Below, piece after piece: positions 18,388 to 27,760 of a stretch of 64,000 bases of DNA. The stretch lies in NCBI GenBank assembly GCA_963766995.1, contig CAVYCE010000003.1, positions 744,001-808,000 of the forward strand. Reading direction: 5' to 3'. The stretch comes from Bog-473 sp963766995. Its GTDB lineage: Bacteria; Actinomycetota; Acidimicrobiia; Acidimicrobiales; RAAP-2. The notes beneath the pieces are model-generated. The model worked only from the letters and a program-made list of their open reading frames with translations. It was not told where the DNA came from and ran no database searches. The number at the start of each line of letters is the position of its first letter. Position 1 is the first letter of the stretch. The position numbers and the translations under genes are program-made.

Positions 18388-19003
18388 TCAGTGATTGTGT
18401 CGTGCTCGCTCGGCCAGGCGCCACCTCGTTGAACCCGTGCAACACCGGCATCCCCGCACCCCACCCGATCCGAGTCACCGATGCTGTCTGTAGGTGCAGG
18501 CGCCATGACAGGCCAGCGTCGGCCCCGAGGGCCCAGGCCACCGCCGCCTTGATCGGCGTCACATGACTCACGACGACTACATCTCCATGTCGCGATCGAG
18601 CGCCCGTGCCCTCCTCGGCGAACAGATCAGCGCAGGCGCCCGCCACTCGAGCATCGACCTCGGCCAGGGTCTCTCCCCCCTCTGGTCGGAAGGTGGGATC
18701 TTTACGCCATTGCCGCCAGACATCAGCCGGAATGTCGCTCAGTGGTTGGCACTCATATTCGCCGTAATCGACCTCGACCCAACGGTCATCGACCGAGAAT
18801 GGACAGTCAAGATGGAGCAGCGCCGCCGTATCTCGGGCGCGGCTGAGCGGACTGGACCATGCCGCCAACACCGGCGCGTGCAGCAACTGTCGGACGGCCG
18901 TTGCCTGTTGCTTGCCGTTCTCCGTAAGCGGGGCGTCGGTTCGACCGAGCAGGAGTCCCTTGGCATTGGCCTCGGACTCGCCGTGACGGACAAGGATCAA
19001 CAC
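18380..19003 (-). CDS. Histidine phosphatase family protein (phosphoglycerate mutase-like)
   Basis: A 207-residue enzyme of the histidine phosphatase superfamily. The N-terminus is the catalytic motif LILVRHGESEAN, followed by PLTENGKQQATAV, WSSPLSRARDTA, EVDYGEYE and the second catalytic His in VVVVSHVTPIKAAV. Such enzymes remove phosphate from sugars, nucleotides or cofactors through a phosphohistidine. GTG 19003 is the start, two bases after the zinc-ribbon gene stop. In some actinobacteria the zinc-ribbon protein, an RNase H and this phosphatase cluster or fuse; here no RNase H domain is present. Substrate unknown. Confidence 0.88.
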   Translation of the reverse strand: MLILVRHGESEANAKGLLLGRTDAPLTENGKQQATAVRQLLHAPVLAAWSSPLSRARDTAALLHLDCPFSVDDRWVEVDYGEYECQPLSDIPADVWRQWRKDPTFRPEGGETLAEVDARVAGACADLFAEEGTGARSRHGDVVVVSHVTPIKAAVAWALGADAGLSWRLHLQTASVTRIGWGAGMPVLHGFNEVAPGRASTTQSLSA

Positions 19004-19004
19004 C

Positions 19005-19727
19005 TCAGACGGGAACCAGAATGCGCCCGCACTGATCGCAGGTGGTGACGGTGTCGTCGGGCAGTGCCCGCATCCGCTCAACCTCGACGGGAGCCAGCTC
19101 AAGGTGACAGCCATCACAGCGGTGACCGGTGAGTCGAGCGGCACCGACTCCCTTCATGCGGATACGCAACTTTTCGTACCGCTCGGCCAACGCAGCAGGC
19201 AGCTGTTCGGCTTCCACCTCACGGGCACCGGCTGCCGCGGCCACCTCGGCATCGATGTCGGATTGAGCGGTGGCGACTTCAGCCCTGAGCTCGGTCGCTC
19301 GTAGGGCCACGGGCTCCTCACGAACACTCAGTGCGGCCAGCCGTTCGTGTACGGGATCAAGATCCACCATAATCACCAGCTCCTGCTCCTCCAGCTCCGA
19401 CTGCCGCTGGTTGAGGTGGCGCACCTCTTCATCCATGGCTTGGAGGTCACGGGTGGAGGAACCGCGGGCGGCATACATTCGTTGCTCAATCCCCGTCCGA
19501 CGCTCGGTCACCGTGGCGATCTGGACTTCCAGGTCCTTCTGCGCTGTGGCCAACTCTTTTCGCTGTCCCTCGGCGACGGCGCGCTCTGCCGCGATTAAGG
19601 CGAGCTCGGCTTCAACCGCGGCCAGACCTGTCTGCTCCACTAACGCTGCTCGACGGTGCTGCAATTGGTTGATGGTGGTATCGAGATCCTGTACGGCCAG
19701 CAAGCGGTCGAGTGCGGGACCACTCAT
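19005..19727 (-). CDS. Coiled-coil C4 zinc-ribbon protein
   Basis: A 240-residue protein with a long N-terminal coiled coil (residues 5-180, rich in Glu, Ala, Gln and Arg) and a C-terminal zinc ribbon: CDGCHLELAPVEVERM followed by TTCDQCGRILV. The two CxxC pairs are about 23 residues apart. This is the conserved bacterial zf-RING_7 / YbgI-neighbour type; its role is uncertain, with suggested links to nucleic-acid handling. ATG 19727 (MSGPALDRLL) overlaps the NUDIX gene stop as ATGA. It sits between the NUDIX and histidine phosphatase genes in the six-gene operon. Confidence 0.85.
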   Translation of the reverse strand: MSGPALDRLLAVQDLDTTINQLQHRRAALVEQTGLAAVEAELALIAAERAVAEGQRKELATAQKDLEVQIATVTERRTGIEQRMYAARGSSTRDLQAMDEEVRHLNQRQSELEEQELVIMVDLDPVHERLAALSVREEPVALRATELRAEVATAQSDIDAEVAAAAGAREVEAEQLPAALAERYEKLRIRMKGVGAARLTGHRCDGCHLELAPVEVERMRALPDDTVTTCDQCGRILVPV

Positions 19728-20263
19728 CTCATGTCCTCCCATTGGGCCCGCGCAATGACCAAGGCGGGGGCCAGCGCCACGTCGGCGATGGCATCGGCTT
19801 CGTCCCAGCTGTACCAGCGGGCCTCCGGGCTTTCTCCCGGGGGCGGTTCGGGATCAACATCGGCACCCAGGGTGAGGTAGCGAAGATCGAGATGGGTATG
19901 CCCCAGGGCGGCCTCGTGGACATCAAGGTGGACGAGCCGTGATCCACCCTCGGGATGGCGCACTTCCATTCCCAACTCTTCCATCGCCTCACGGACTGCG
20001 GCAGTGGGTGGCGTCTCACCGGCATCAATATGCCCGCCAGGTTGCATCCAAAAGTTGAGTCGCTTGTGGAGATGGAGCACCGTGCCCCGCCGTCCCACCA
20101 CAATGGCCGATGCCGTGATGTGCGTGAGGTCGGCATGCTCATTGCACGGATCGCTCAGTCGGGCCAGTTCCACCAGGAAGCGCTCCCTGGCTGCCTCTTC
20201 ACGCTCGGAGGTCGGCACGTGCTCTTCCACCAGAACGTGCAGCGAGCCACCTTCGACGACCAT
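19724..20263 (-). CDS. NUDIX hydrolase
   Basis: A 179-residue pyrophosphohydrolase. The Nudix box is visible as GGHIDAGETPPTAAVREAMEELG, written here in two parts: GGHIDAGETPPTAAVRE then AMEELGM, giving G-x5-E-x7-REAxEEL-G. The N-terminal half (LVEEHVPTSEREEAARERF) is a helical extension seen in actinobacterial relatives. Enzymes of this family cleave nucleoside diphosphates linked to another moiety; this one could act in cofactor or nucleotide housekeeping. ATG 20263 starts 12 bases after the phzF stop; the frame is open further upstream, but only within phzF. Substrate unknown. Confidence 0.88.
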   Translation of the reverse strand: MVVEGGSLHVLVEEHVPTSEREEAARERFLVELARLSDPCNEHADLTHITASAIVVGRRGTVLHLHKRLNFWMQPGGHIDAGETPPTAAVREAMEELGMEVRHPEGGSRLVHLDVHEAALGHTHLDLRYLTLGADVDPEPPPGESPEARWYSWDEADAIADVALAPALVIARAQWEDMR

Positions 20264-20274
20264 GGTCGCCAGAC

Positions 20275-21075
20275 TTAGCACAGGTGCCCAGCGTGCACCG
20301 TCACGGCGTGTCCAGCTATGTGCACCCGTTCGCCTTCGGGTCGGACGTACAGAGTGGCTCCCCGCGGGGATACCTGGTGAGCCACTAACTCGGGCTGGCC
20401 CAGGGCTTCGGCCCAATAGGGGCCGAGCACGCATTGGGCCGACCCGGTCGCAGGATCCTCGTCAATGCCCACATTGGGTCCGAACACGCGCAGCACGTAG
20501 TCGGCACCGGTCCCGGAGTCGGCCCGGGCCGTGATCAGGAGCGCCTTGGCCTCGACCGCGGCAATCGCAGACATGTCGGGCTGGTAGTCCCGCACCAACG
20601 ATGCGTCGGACAACACCACCACGGCGAAGAAGCCGGTGCGTCCCGTCGCCACCACGTCTGCGCCTCTCCACTCTGTGACCAGGGTCTGTGGCATGTCCAA
20701 TGGGGCCATCGGATTGGCCGGAAAGTCGAGGGCGATCAGGTCCTTGTCGAAGGTGGCCACTAGTGGTCCGCTGCGCGTGTGAAAGGTCAGAGGTCCTACG
20801 CCGTCTGACACGCCGCTCTCACGCATGGCGTGGGCCGAGGCGAGAGTGGCATGTCCGCATAGATCGATTTCCGTGGCCGGTGAGAACCAGCGCAGACTGA
20901 AGTGCCCCATTTGGTCAGTGGGCATGACGTAGGCCGTCTCGGCGATGCCGAGCTCGAAGGCGAGCGACTGCATGAATTCGTCGGTCAGGGAGGCGTCGGG
21001 CAGGCACACGGCGGCCGGATTGCCGGCGAACGGCCGATCGGTGAAGGCGTCGACCCACGTGATTGAGGTGCTCAT
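20275..21075 (-). CDS. PhzF-family isomerase/epimerase
   Basis: A 266-residue PhzF-fold protein. It shows the N-terminal VDAFTDRPFAGNPAAVCL, the catalytic Glu in FELGIAETAYV, HATLASAHAMRESG, and the second-half GIDEDPATGSAQCVLGPYW. The fold is related to diaminopimelate epimerase. PhzF itself isomerises a phenazine precursor, but most family members are of unknown substrate, and nothing else here suggests phenazines. ATG 21075 overlaps the aminotransferase stop as ATGA, so it is translated with that gene; a joint role on an amino-acid-like substrate is plausible. Confidence 0.88.
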   Translation of the reverse strand: MSTSITWVDAFTDRPFAGNPAAVCLPDASLTDEFMQSLAFELGIAETAYVMPTDQMGHFSLRWFSPATEIDLCGHATLASAHAMRESGVSDGVGPLTFHTRSGPLVATFDKDLIALDFPANPMAPLDMPQTLVTEWRGADVVATGRTGFFAVVVLSDASLVRDYQPDMSAIAAVEAKALLITARADSGTGADYVLRVFGPNVGIDEDPATGSAQCVLGPYWAEALGQPELVAHQVSPRGATLYVRPEGERVHIAGHAVTVHAGHLC

Positions 21076-22250
21076 CGTCTCCACAAGGCTAGGCGGGACA
21101 GGGCCTCGTCGAGAACGGCATCCTGCTTGCAGAAGGCCCATCGCACCAGCGTGCGCCCGACCGTAGGATCCGCCCCGCCGTAGAACACCGAACTCGGAAT
21201 GGCCACCACCCCGCACCGTTCGGGCAAGGCCCGGCAGAACTCGACGGCACTCATCCCTGGAGCGAACGACTCCACGTCGGTGGTCGCGAAGTAGGTAGCT
21301 GACGGCGGGTGCACCGTGAAGCCGATCTGCCCCAATCCATCGCAGAATCGGTCGCGCTTGGCCCGAAGTGCCTGACCGATGGCGGCGATGTCTTCGGCCG
21401 GTAGGCCCAGCCCGTAGGCAATGGCCAGCTGATAGGGAGCTCCGCTCGTGTACGTGAGGAATTGCTTGGCCGAGCGAACGGCGGAGGTCAGATCGGCCCG
21501 CGCCGTAATCCACCCCACTTTCCAGCCCGTGAAGGAGAAGGTCTTGCCTCCCGACGAGATGGTGACCGTGCGCTCGCGCATACCGGGAAAAGTGGCCAGC
21601 GGGCGATGCACGCCATCAAAGACGAGGTGCTCGTACACCTCATCGGTCACAGCCAGGATGTCGTGCTCGACGCACAACGCCGCCACTTGCGACAGTTCCA
21701 ACTCGTTAAACACCTTGCCCGTCGGATTATGGGGCGAATTGAGCAGGATCATGCGGGTGCGCGGCCCAATGGCGGCAGCCAGGTCTGCCGCCTCGAAGGT
21801 CCAGTCCGGTGCATGCAGACGCACCAGCCGGACGGTGGCCCCAGCCATCGAGACACAAGCGGCGTAGGAGTCGTAGGAAGGCTCGAACATCACTACTTCG
21901 TCGCCTGGCTCACACAGCGCCAACATGGTGGCGGCGATGGCTTCGGTGGCACCAGTGGTCACCAACACCTCATCCTCCGGCGAGTAGGTCAGCCCGTACC
22001 AGGCCGACTGGTGCTGGGCGACGGCTGATCGCAGTTCCACAATGCCTTGACTCGGTGGGTATTGGTTTCGCCCATCCTCAATGGCGGCAGTCGCCGCATC
22101 GAGCAGTGCTCGGGGACCATCGGAGTCAGGAAAACCCTGGCCGAGATTGATCGAGTTGGTGCGCACGGCCAGCTCGGACATTTCCGAAAAGATTGTGGTG
22201 CTGAACCCCTTGAGGCGGGAAGCGAGTGCTTCGGAGGCGGGCCTTGACAC
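21072..22250 (-). CDS. PLP-dependent class I/II aminotransferase
   Basis: A 392-residue fold-type I aminotransferase. Marks are INLGQGFPDSDGP near the N-terminus, VTTGATEAIAATMLAL, the substrate/cofactor loop LLNSPHNPTGKVF, the cofactor Asp in ILAVTDEVYEHLVF and the PLP Lys in ISSGGKTFSFTGWKVGW. This set resembles the methionine/kynurenine aminotransferases and the actinobacterial DapC-type enzymes. GTG 22250 starts the protein. It is the first gene of a six-gene leftward operon and divergent from the broken endonuclease-like gene. A precise amino donor cannot be assigned from sequence alone. Confidence 0.88.
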   Translation of the reverse strand: MSRPASEALASRLKGFSTTIFSEMSELAVRTNSINLGQGFPDSDGPRALLDAATAAIEDGRNQYPPSQGIVELRSAVAQHQSAWYGLTYSPEDEVLVTTGATEAIAATMLALCEPGDEVVMFEPSYDSYAACVSMAGATVRLVRLHAPDWTFEAADLAAAIGPRTRMILLNSPHNPTGKVFNELELSQVAALCVEHDILAVTDEVYEHLVFDGVHRPLATFPGMRERTVTISSGGKTFSFTGWKVGWITARADLTSAVRSAKQFLTYTSGAPYQLAIAYGLGLPAEDIAAIGQALRAKRDRFCDGLGQIGFTVHPPSATYFATTDVESFAPGMSAVEFCRALPERCGVVAIPSSVFYGGADPTVGRTLVRWAFCKQDAVLDEALSRLALWRR

Positions 22251-22289
22251 CCGGGTGATGGTACCGGTGCCCTATCGTCGATCCGAATC

Positions 22290-23108
22290 GTGCTGACCGT
22301 CGCCAACTTCAACATGCACGCCGGCGTCGATGGTTGGGGTCGCGCCGTTCGATCCGATCGCCGTGTGCCAGTCGCTTGGGGCCGACGTGCTCGTGCTGGA
22401 AGAGGCGTGGACCACTGCAGGGCACGAGGGAGATGGGCAAGCCGAGCAGATCGCCAGGGCCATAGGTGGCCGGGTGTTCACTTGCACACTGGCCGAAGGG
22501 ATCCGCATCCGCCCCAATCCCGAGGCCACCCGCCACTGGAAGCCCCGGATCAGCCTGCGGCGCACAGGAGGCCACGCGCTGTACTTCGATTGCCAGCGGC
22601 CGCTCAGCGCTGCCGTGCGGGAACAACCCCGCGTCATCGAAGGTGAGCGAGGAACGTGGGGTATTGCCGTCATTGTGCGGGACGGACTCGAGGTAGAGGA
22701 CTCCAGAACGGTGCACCTGCCACAGCTGAAACTCGACCGTGTCCGGCGAGCAGCCGTGGTGGTCGATCTCCAGGTCGACGGCGTTCCCATCTCGGTGGTC
22801 GGAACCCACATGTCGCATCTGCACATGGGCTCGCACCGCCATTACACCGCCCTACGCGAACGAGCTGCGGAAGCAAGCCCGTCCCGATGCGGTCCTTTTG
22901 GGCGACATGAACCTGTGGGGTCCCCCAGTCACCGCCTTCTTCCGGAATGGCACCGAACTGTGCAAGGTCGTACCTGGCCCACCTGGAGACCTCATAGCCA
23001 GATAGACCACATTCTCGTACGTGGACGATTCGGGCCACCAAGGGTGAGGTCTTGCCCGATGCCGGGTCCGATCACCGACCAGTGCGGGCGGTACTCACGG
23101 TCACGTAG
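22290..23108 (+). pseudogene. Endonuclease/exonuclease/phosphatase-like protein, four frameshifts
   Basis: A DNase I-like fold metal phosphohydrolase, about 272 residues if corrected. Successive frames give MLTVANFNMHAG, then FDPIAVCQSLGADVLVLEEAW and VVGTHMSHLHMGSH, then ARPDAVLLGDMNLWG, then TWPTWRPHSQIDHILV and finally GSDHRPVRAVL. All catalytic elements (N, E, GDMN, SDH) survive in the right order with no in-frame stop. Breaks lie near 22344 (extra base), 22854 (extra), 22965 (missing) and 23030 (missing); the net change is zero. The pattern suggests poor sequence rather than decay. Its end overlaps the sulP end by 8 bases, convergently. Confidence 0.7.
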
Positions 23109-24794
23109 AGCTGCCGCTCACGGCCTCATCGACGGTCGAGAAGAAGGCGTCATCGCCGATGCGCTTCAGGAGCCCGCTACGCGACAGGGCCTTGCGCAGA
23201 TCAGTGCTGGCCCTGGCCACCCGGAAGATGATGTGGTCGGCGGCAAGAACGTCGAGCACGTCAGTAAGTGCCCGCGTGCCCGTGAAGTCGATGTCGTTCA
23301 TGCCGATGACATCCAGCACGAAGACGGTCGGCTTCTCCGGGAGTGCGGCCAAGGTGTCCGTCACCTCGGTTTGGAAGTGGATGGCGTTGGCGTACCAAAG
23401 CGGACGGGAGAACAACACCACCAACGTCGACGGGATGGACAAGGCCTGAGGATCCTCACCAATGGGCGCCCAACTGGTGGTGGCTGCCACCGCGCCCAGC
23501 ACGCTGCAGGCGGGTGCGCCGTGATCCGGGTGCGGTCGGCTATGGCCAGCGCCACAGCGATGGCAATGCCTTGCTCCACGCCGATGAGCGCCACCGACAG
23601 CAACGTGATCACCGCCAAGGCCAACTCGAAACGGTCGAACTTGGCGATGGCCATGAAGTCTTTGAACGTGAAAGAGGCGCGTCCCGACGAAAATCAATAC
23701 AGCTGCGAGTGTGGCCAGTGGCACATCCTTGAGCAGACTGGCTGCCGGGATGACGGCCACCATGACCAACGCTGCGCCCAAACAGGCAGCCTGGGTTCGC
23801 CCGCCCGCGTTGGCCACGGCACCGGTGCGGGCCGGGCTGGCGTTCACCGGAAAGGCCCCGACCAGGCCCGCCACAATGCTGCCCGCCCCGACACCCACGA
23901 AATCGCGCCCGACATCGACGCTGTAATGACCTTGATCGGCAAAGGCCCGTGACGTTGCCGCCGACTGACTCACCACGACCAAGGCCACCACTCCAGCCAG
24001 CGGCGCCAAGCTGCCCAGGCGAGAGATGACAGTCCGGTCAGGCCGAAGTGCGGCGCGCCATGGGCCACCACACCGACGACGCCGACGCCGTGGGCGGTGA
24101 GCCCGGCCAGACCGACCAACAGGGTTGAACCCACCAGTCCGACCAGCGCAGCCGGGATTCTCTTGTTGATGCGTTCGGCCCCGAAGACGACGCCCAACAC
24201 TCCCAGCCCGATGGCCACCGTCCATCCGTTGGTTAGCCCCAACTGACTAACGACATGGGCCACTCGAGTGATGTTCGACCCCGACACTCCGGTCACCCCA
24301 AAGAAGTCTGGAAGTTGGTGCACGATGATGATGACGGCCACTCCACCCATGAAGCCTGTGATTATCGGGGCGGACAGGAACTCGGAGATCCACCCCAACC
24401 GCAACAGTCCGATGAGAGCGACGATGGTGCCCACCATGACGGCGAGGATCCCCACCAGGGCGATGTAGTCAGTCGAACCAGCCGGCGCCAAGTGGGAAAT
24501 CCCCACCGCGAACAGCGGCGCAATGGTGGAGTCGGCTCCAACTGACATCTGCCGGTTGGATCCCAACAGAGCGAAGAGCACGGTGCCGGCAATGAAGGCG
24601 TAGAAGCCGGTAATGGGCGGCATGCCGGCAAGGCGTGACGTGGCCAGCTGCTCCGGCACGGCAATGACCAGCAGGGTGACGGCCGCGAGGACGTCGAGCG
24701 ACACAAACGAACGCTGGTAGCCAGCCAGCGAGGCAAGGACGATCGGCGTTCGCTTCGACTTGGTGGCTGGGCTCGCCTTGTCTCCCTCCGGCAT
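23101..24794 (-). pseudogene. SulP-family anion transporter with STAS domain, three frameshifts
   Basis: A SulP/SLC26-type membrane permease of about 564 residues if corrected. ATG 24794 begins MPEGDKASPATKSK, then SLDVLAAVTLLVIAVPEQLATSRLAGMPPITGFY and GADSTIAPLF, typical SulP segments. Shifts near 24025 (missing base), 23667 (extra) and 23515 (missing) break the reading; in corrected frames follow FVGVGAGSIVAGLVGAFPVNASPARTG, FKDFMAIAKFDRFELAL and a C-terminal STAS domain with VFVLDVIGMNDIDFTGTRAL. Members carry sulfate, bicarbonate or other anions. The indels fall in the same short region as those of the neighbouring gene, so sequence error is the simplest reading. Confidence 0.75.
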
Positions 24795-24895
24795 CGCCCC
24801 ATCATCGCTCAGCCGGGTCCGTCCCGACTGAAATAGTCTCGGGCCGGAGCCAAACCCGACAGGGCTGCCCGCATCACCCACCCCAAGGAGCCGTC

Positions 24896-26290
24896 ATGCC
24901 TGCGTATCCCTATGCCGATCGATTCGCCATTCACCGCGCCCTACCGGAGACCGGCATGACGCGTGACGAGGTCATCGCCCAGCTGCGCACGATGGCCACC
25001 GAAGAAGATCAATTCTGGGAGGGCGGCAAGGTCTCGGGCACCATGTACTGCGGCGACCACGACCACTACAACTTCATGAACGAGGCCTTCGGGCTCTTTG
25101 CTCACGTGAACGTCCTCCAGCGTGACATCTGCCCCAGTGCCACCAAGTTCGAGGCCGAGATCATCTCGATGGTGCTCGACCTGCACCACGGAGAAGCTGC
25201 CGCCTCAACGGGAGACGAGCCCTGTGGTCTGGTGACCAGCGGCGGCACCGGCAGTATCACCCACGCCATGCTGGCCTATCGGGAACACGCCAGGCAGACC
25301 AAACAACTCGGTCGCATCAACGTCATCAAGCCCGAAACGGCTCATCCGGCCTTCGACAAGGCCTGCCACCTCTTCGACATTGAGCTCCGGCGGGCCCCGG
25401 TCGATCCGGTGACTACCAAGGTCGACGTGGACTGGGTGCGTGACCACATGGACGGAAACACGGTGGCCCTGGTGGGATCGGCCTGCAATTACGGCTACGG
25501 CACGGTGGATCCGATTGAGGAGTTGTCCGATCTTGCCGTTGAGCGGGGTGTCGGCCTGCATGTCGATGGCTGTCTCGGAGGACTGCTGCTCCCCTTCGGC
25601 CAGGAGCTCGGATACGACATTCCCATCTTCGACTATCGGCTCCCAGGAGTCACCTCCATCTCGGCCGACACCCACAAGTACGGCTATGCCTTCAAGGGTT
25701 CATCAGTGGTCAGCTTCAGGAACAAAGGACTGCGCAATTCCCAGTACTTCTACCTGACCGACTGGAGCGGCGGAAAGTACACGTCGCCCGGCATGGACGG
25801 CTCGCGTTCGGGCGGCATCATCGCCGCCACCTGGGCTGCCATGGTGCAGTTGGGCCACGCCGGCTATCTCGGCTACGCCAAGCAGATATTCGAGACATCC
25901 TTCGCCATGCAAGAGGCAGTCAAGTCGCATCCTGAACTGCGCATGATGGGACACCCCACCTTCCTCTTCTCATTCACGTCCGATGAGTTTGACGTGTACC
26001 ACATCAACGATTTCATGCGGCTACGAGGTTGGCGCTTCAATGGCCAGCAATATCCGAACGCGCTGCACATGGCGGTAACTCGTCCCCAGACCAAGCCCGA
26101 AGTGGTGGGTGAGTTCGCCATCGACTTGGGTGACGCCGTGGCCTACGCCAAGGAGCACGCCAACGAAATGCCAAAGTCAGGCGCCATCTACGGCGGCGTG
26201 GCCGGCGGCATGACGGACGAGGCCGACGAGTTCATCCGAGCCGTCATGGCGGACATGCTCGATTCGCAGTCGGTGATCCCGCCGTCATAA
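24896..26290 (+). CDS. Sphingosine-1-phosphate lyase-like PLP enzyme
   Basis: A 464-residue group II PLP decarboxylase-fold protein. The PLP lysine motif ISADTHKYGYAFKGSSVV is that of sphingosine-1-phosphate lyases rather than glutamate decarboxylases. LVTSGGTGSITHAMLAYRE, ETAHPAFDKACHLF and GLHVDGCLGGLLLPF also fit. Such lyases split phosphorylated long-chain amino alcohols into an aldehyde and phosphoethanolamine. Eukaryotic enzymes have an N-terminal membrane anchor; none is seen here, so this is a soluble form. The start is ATG 24896. It is divergent from sulP and followed by MDMPI-like and GNAT genes. Bacterial members may act on other amino substrates. Confidence 0.8.
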   Translation: MPAYPYADRFAIHRALPETGMTRDEVIAQLRTMATEEDQFWEGGKVSGTMYCGDHDHYNFMNEAFGLFAHVNVLQRDICPSATKFEAEIISMVLDLHHGEAAASTGDEPCGLVTSGGTGSITHAMLAYREHARQTKQLGRINVIKPETAHPAFDKACHLFDIELRRAPVDPVTTKVDVDWVRDHMDGNTVALVGSACNYGYGTVDPIEELSDLAVERGVGLHVDGCLGGLLLPFGQELGYDIPIFDYRLPGVTSISADTHKYGYAFKGSSVVSFRNKGLRNSQYFYLTDWSGGKYTSPGMDGSRSGGIIAATWAAMVQLGHAGYLGYAKQIFETSFAMQEAVKSHPELRMMGHPTFLFSFTSDEFDVYHINDFMRLRGWRFNGQQYPNALHMAVTRPQTKPEVVGEFAIDLGDAVAYAKEHANEMPKSGAIYGGVAGGMTDEADEFIRAVMADMLDSQSVIPPS

Positions 26291-26315
26291 CCCAGAGGCG
26301 GCCATACCATTGGGC

Positions 26316-26918
26316 ATGAGCACCGAAAGACCCGACGCATGGATTGACGGTTGCCGGCGGGCCCACGCTGCGTTGCTGACTGATTTGGAGGGTCTGACTG
26401 ACGAGCAGGCCCGCCAGCCCAGCCTCCTGCCCGGATGGAGCGTCGGCCACCTCCTGACTCACATTGCCCGCAATGCCGACAGCGTCGTGCGGCGCCTCGA
26501 CGGTGCGGCTCGGGGTGAGGTGCTGACCCAGTACGCCGGCGGCATCACTGGCCGCCAAGCCGACATCGACGCCGGAGCGGATCGTCCAGCAGGGGAACTG
26601 GTGGCCGATGTCAGCACCAGTGCCGATGCGGTGGACCGCATCATGTCCACCTTGCCGCCGTCGGCTTGGGATGCCCTCTCCATCACCGCACGCGGCGTCG
26701 AAGAGGATTCCCGAGCGGTGGTCTTCTCGCGGTGGCGCGAGGTAGCCGTCCACCACGGCGACCTTGGACTGACGAGCAGTGGCTCGCCTCTTCCACCAGA
26801 TCTCGTGTCGGAGTGGCTGCCGAGCGAGTTAAGCAAGTTGTCTGGCCGCTGCGATCCGGCTGCGCTGTTGAGCTGGATCCTCGGACGCGGTCCCGCACCA
26901 GAGTTGGAGCCGTGGTAG
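26316..26918 (+). CDS. Mycothiol-dependent maleylpyruvate isomerase-like protein
   Basis: A 200-residue protein of the DinB/MDMPI fold. The conserved metal-site helix LPGWSVGHLLTHIARNADSV lies at residues 39-58, and WREVAVHHGDLGL supplies the later His. These two regions hold the three metal-binding residues in the mycothiol-dependent maleylpyruvate isomerase of corynebacteria. Mycothiol is an actinobacterial thiol, so the gene supports that assignment for the organism. Actual function is uncertain, because many MDMPI-N proteins are other thiol transferases. ATG 26316 is preferred to the upstream TTG. It ends 2 bases before the GNAT gene. Confidence 0.8.
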   Translation: MSTERPDAWIDGCRRAHAALLTDLEGLTDEQARQPSLLPGWSVGHLLTHIARNADSVVRRLDGAARGEVLTQYAGGITGRQADIDAGADRPAGELVADVSTSADAVDRIMSTLPPSAWDALSITARGVEEDSRAVVFSRWREVAVHHGDLGLTSSGSPLPPDLVSEWLPSELSKLSGRCDPAALLSWILGRGPAPELEPW

Positions 26919-26920
26919 CT

Positions 26921-27760
26921 GTGACCTTTGCGGTGAAGCGACTGGATGATGCCACCGCCATTCTGGACGAGGCGCAGGAATTTCTGGAGTCGTCACCCGT
27001 CCTCCACAACCTCATCCTTACCTTGCTCCACCAGCGCGCTGCCACGAACGAGGCCGGGCGCTATTGGGCGGTGCGCGACGATCGAGACGTGATCGGCGTC
27101 GTCCTCCAGTCGCCACTGAACTTCCGAGCCACCCTCACTCCCATGTCTCCCGAAGTGGCCCAGGCGGCGGCCGAGGCCATTGCCACTCAGGACGTGGTGT
27201 TGCCGGGAATCGAAGGTGAGGCCCGCAGTGCGGCCGCCTTCTCTGGGCACTGGACCCAGCTACGACGCAACGGCGCTCGGCCGGTGTTGGGTATGCGGGT
27301 GTTGCAGCTCTTCCGACTGACCCTTCCGGTCGGCATACCGGGGCGGCTTCGGGTGGCCACGGGGGCGGATATGTCCCTGGTGCAGGAGTGGGCGTCGGCG
27401 TTCATGCGAGACGTGGATGAGCCAGCACCCCCCGAAGACATGGTGGCTCGACGGGTCCAGCAGGGACAGCTGGCGCTGTGGGAAGTGGACGACTCACCGG
27501 TGTGCATGTCTGGACGATCGGCCGATGTGGCTGGCGTGGTGCGCATCGGACCGGTGTACACCCCACCCGAGCACCGTCGACAGGGCTACGCCGGTGCCTG
27601 CGTCGGGGAACACTCGCGTGAAGCAGTGGAGATGGGGCTCACCTGCATGCTCTACACCGACCTCCACAATCCAACATCGAATTCTGTGTACCGATCCCTG
27701 GGCTATTCGGCGGTGTCGGAGAATGTTCGCTACGTGTTCGAGACGCCACCGAACACATAG
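26921..27760 (+). CDS. GNAT-family N-acetyltransferase
   Basis: A 279-residue acyltransferase. The GNAT core is in the C-terminal half: ADVAGVVRIGPVYTPPEHRRQGYAGACVGEHS, with the acetyl-CoA pyrophosphate loop read as RRQGYA, then LYTDLHNPTSNSVYRSLGY. The N-terminal 140 residues form a separate, weaker domain, as in many actinobacterial two-domain GNATs. The start is GTG 26921 (or GTG 26912, which would overlap the MDMPI stop). It overlaps the convergent lipoprotein gene by 31 bases at the 3' ends. Substrate unknown. Confidence 0.83.
   Translation: MTFAVKRLDDATAILDEAQEFLESSPVLHNLILTLLHQRAATNEAGRYWAVRDDRDVIGVVLQSPLNFRATLTPMSPEVAQAAAEAIATQDVVLPGIEGEARSAAAFSGHWTQLRRNGARPVLGMRVLQLFRLTLPVGIPGRLRVATGADMSLVQEWASAFMRDVDEPAPPEDMVARRVQQGQLALWEVDDSPVCMSGRSADVAGVVRIGPVYTPPEHRRQGYAGACVGEHSREAVEMGLTCMLYTDLHNPTSNSVYRSLGYSAVSENVRYVFETPPNT

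Noticed and set aside
23109..23952. Continuation of the plus-strand frame past the endonuclease-like gene
   Set aside because: It is antisense to sulP; the true gene ends at the TAG at 23106-23108 in another frame.
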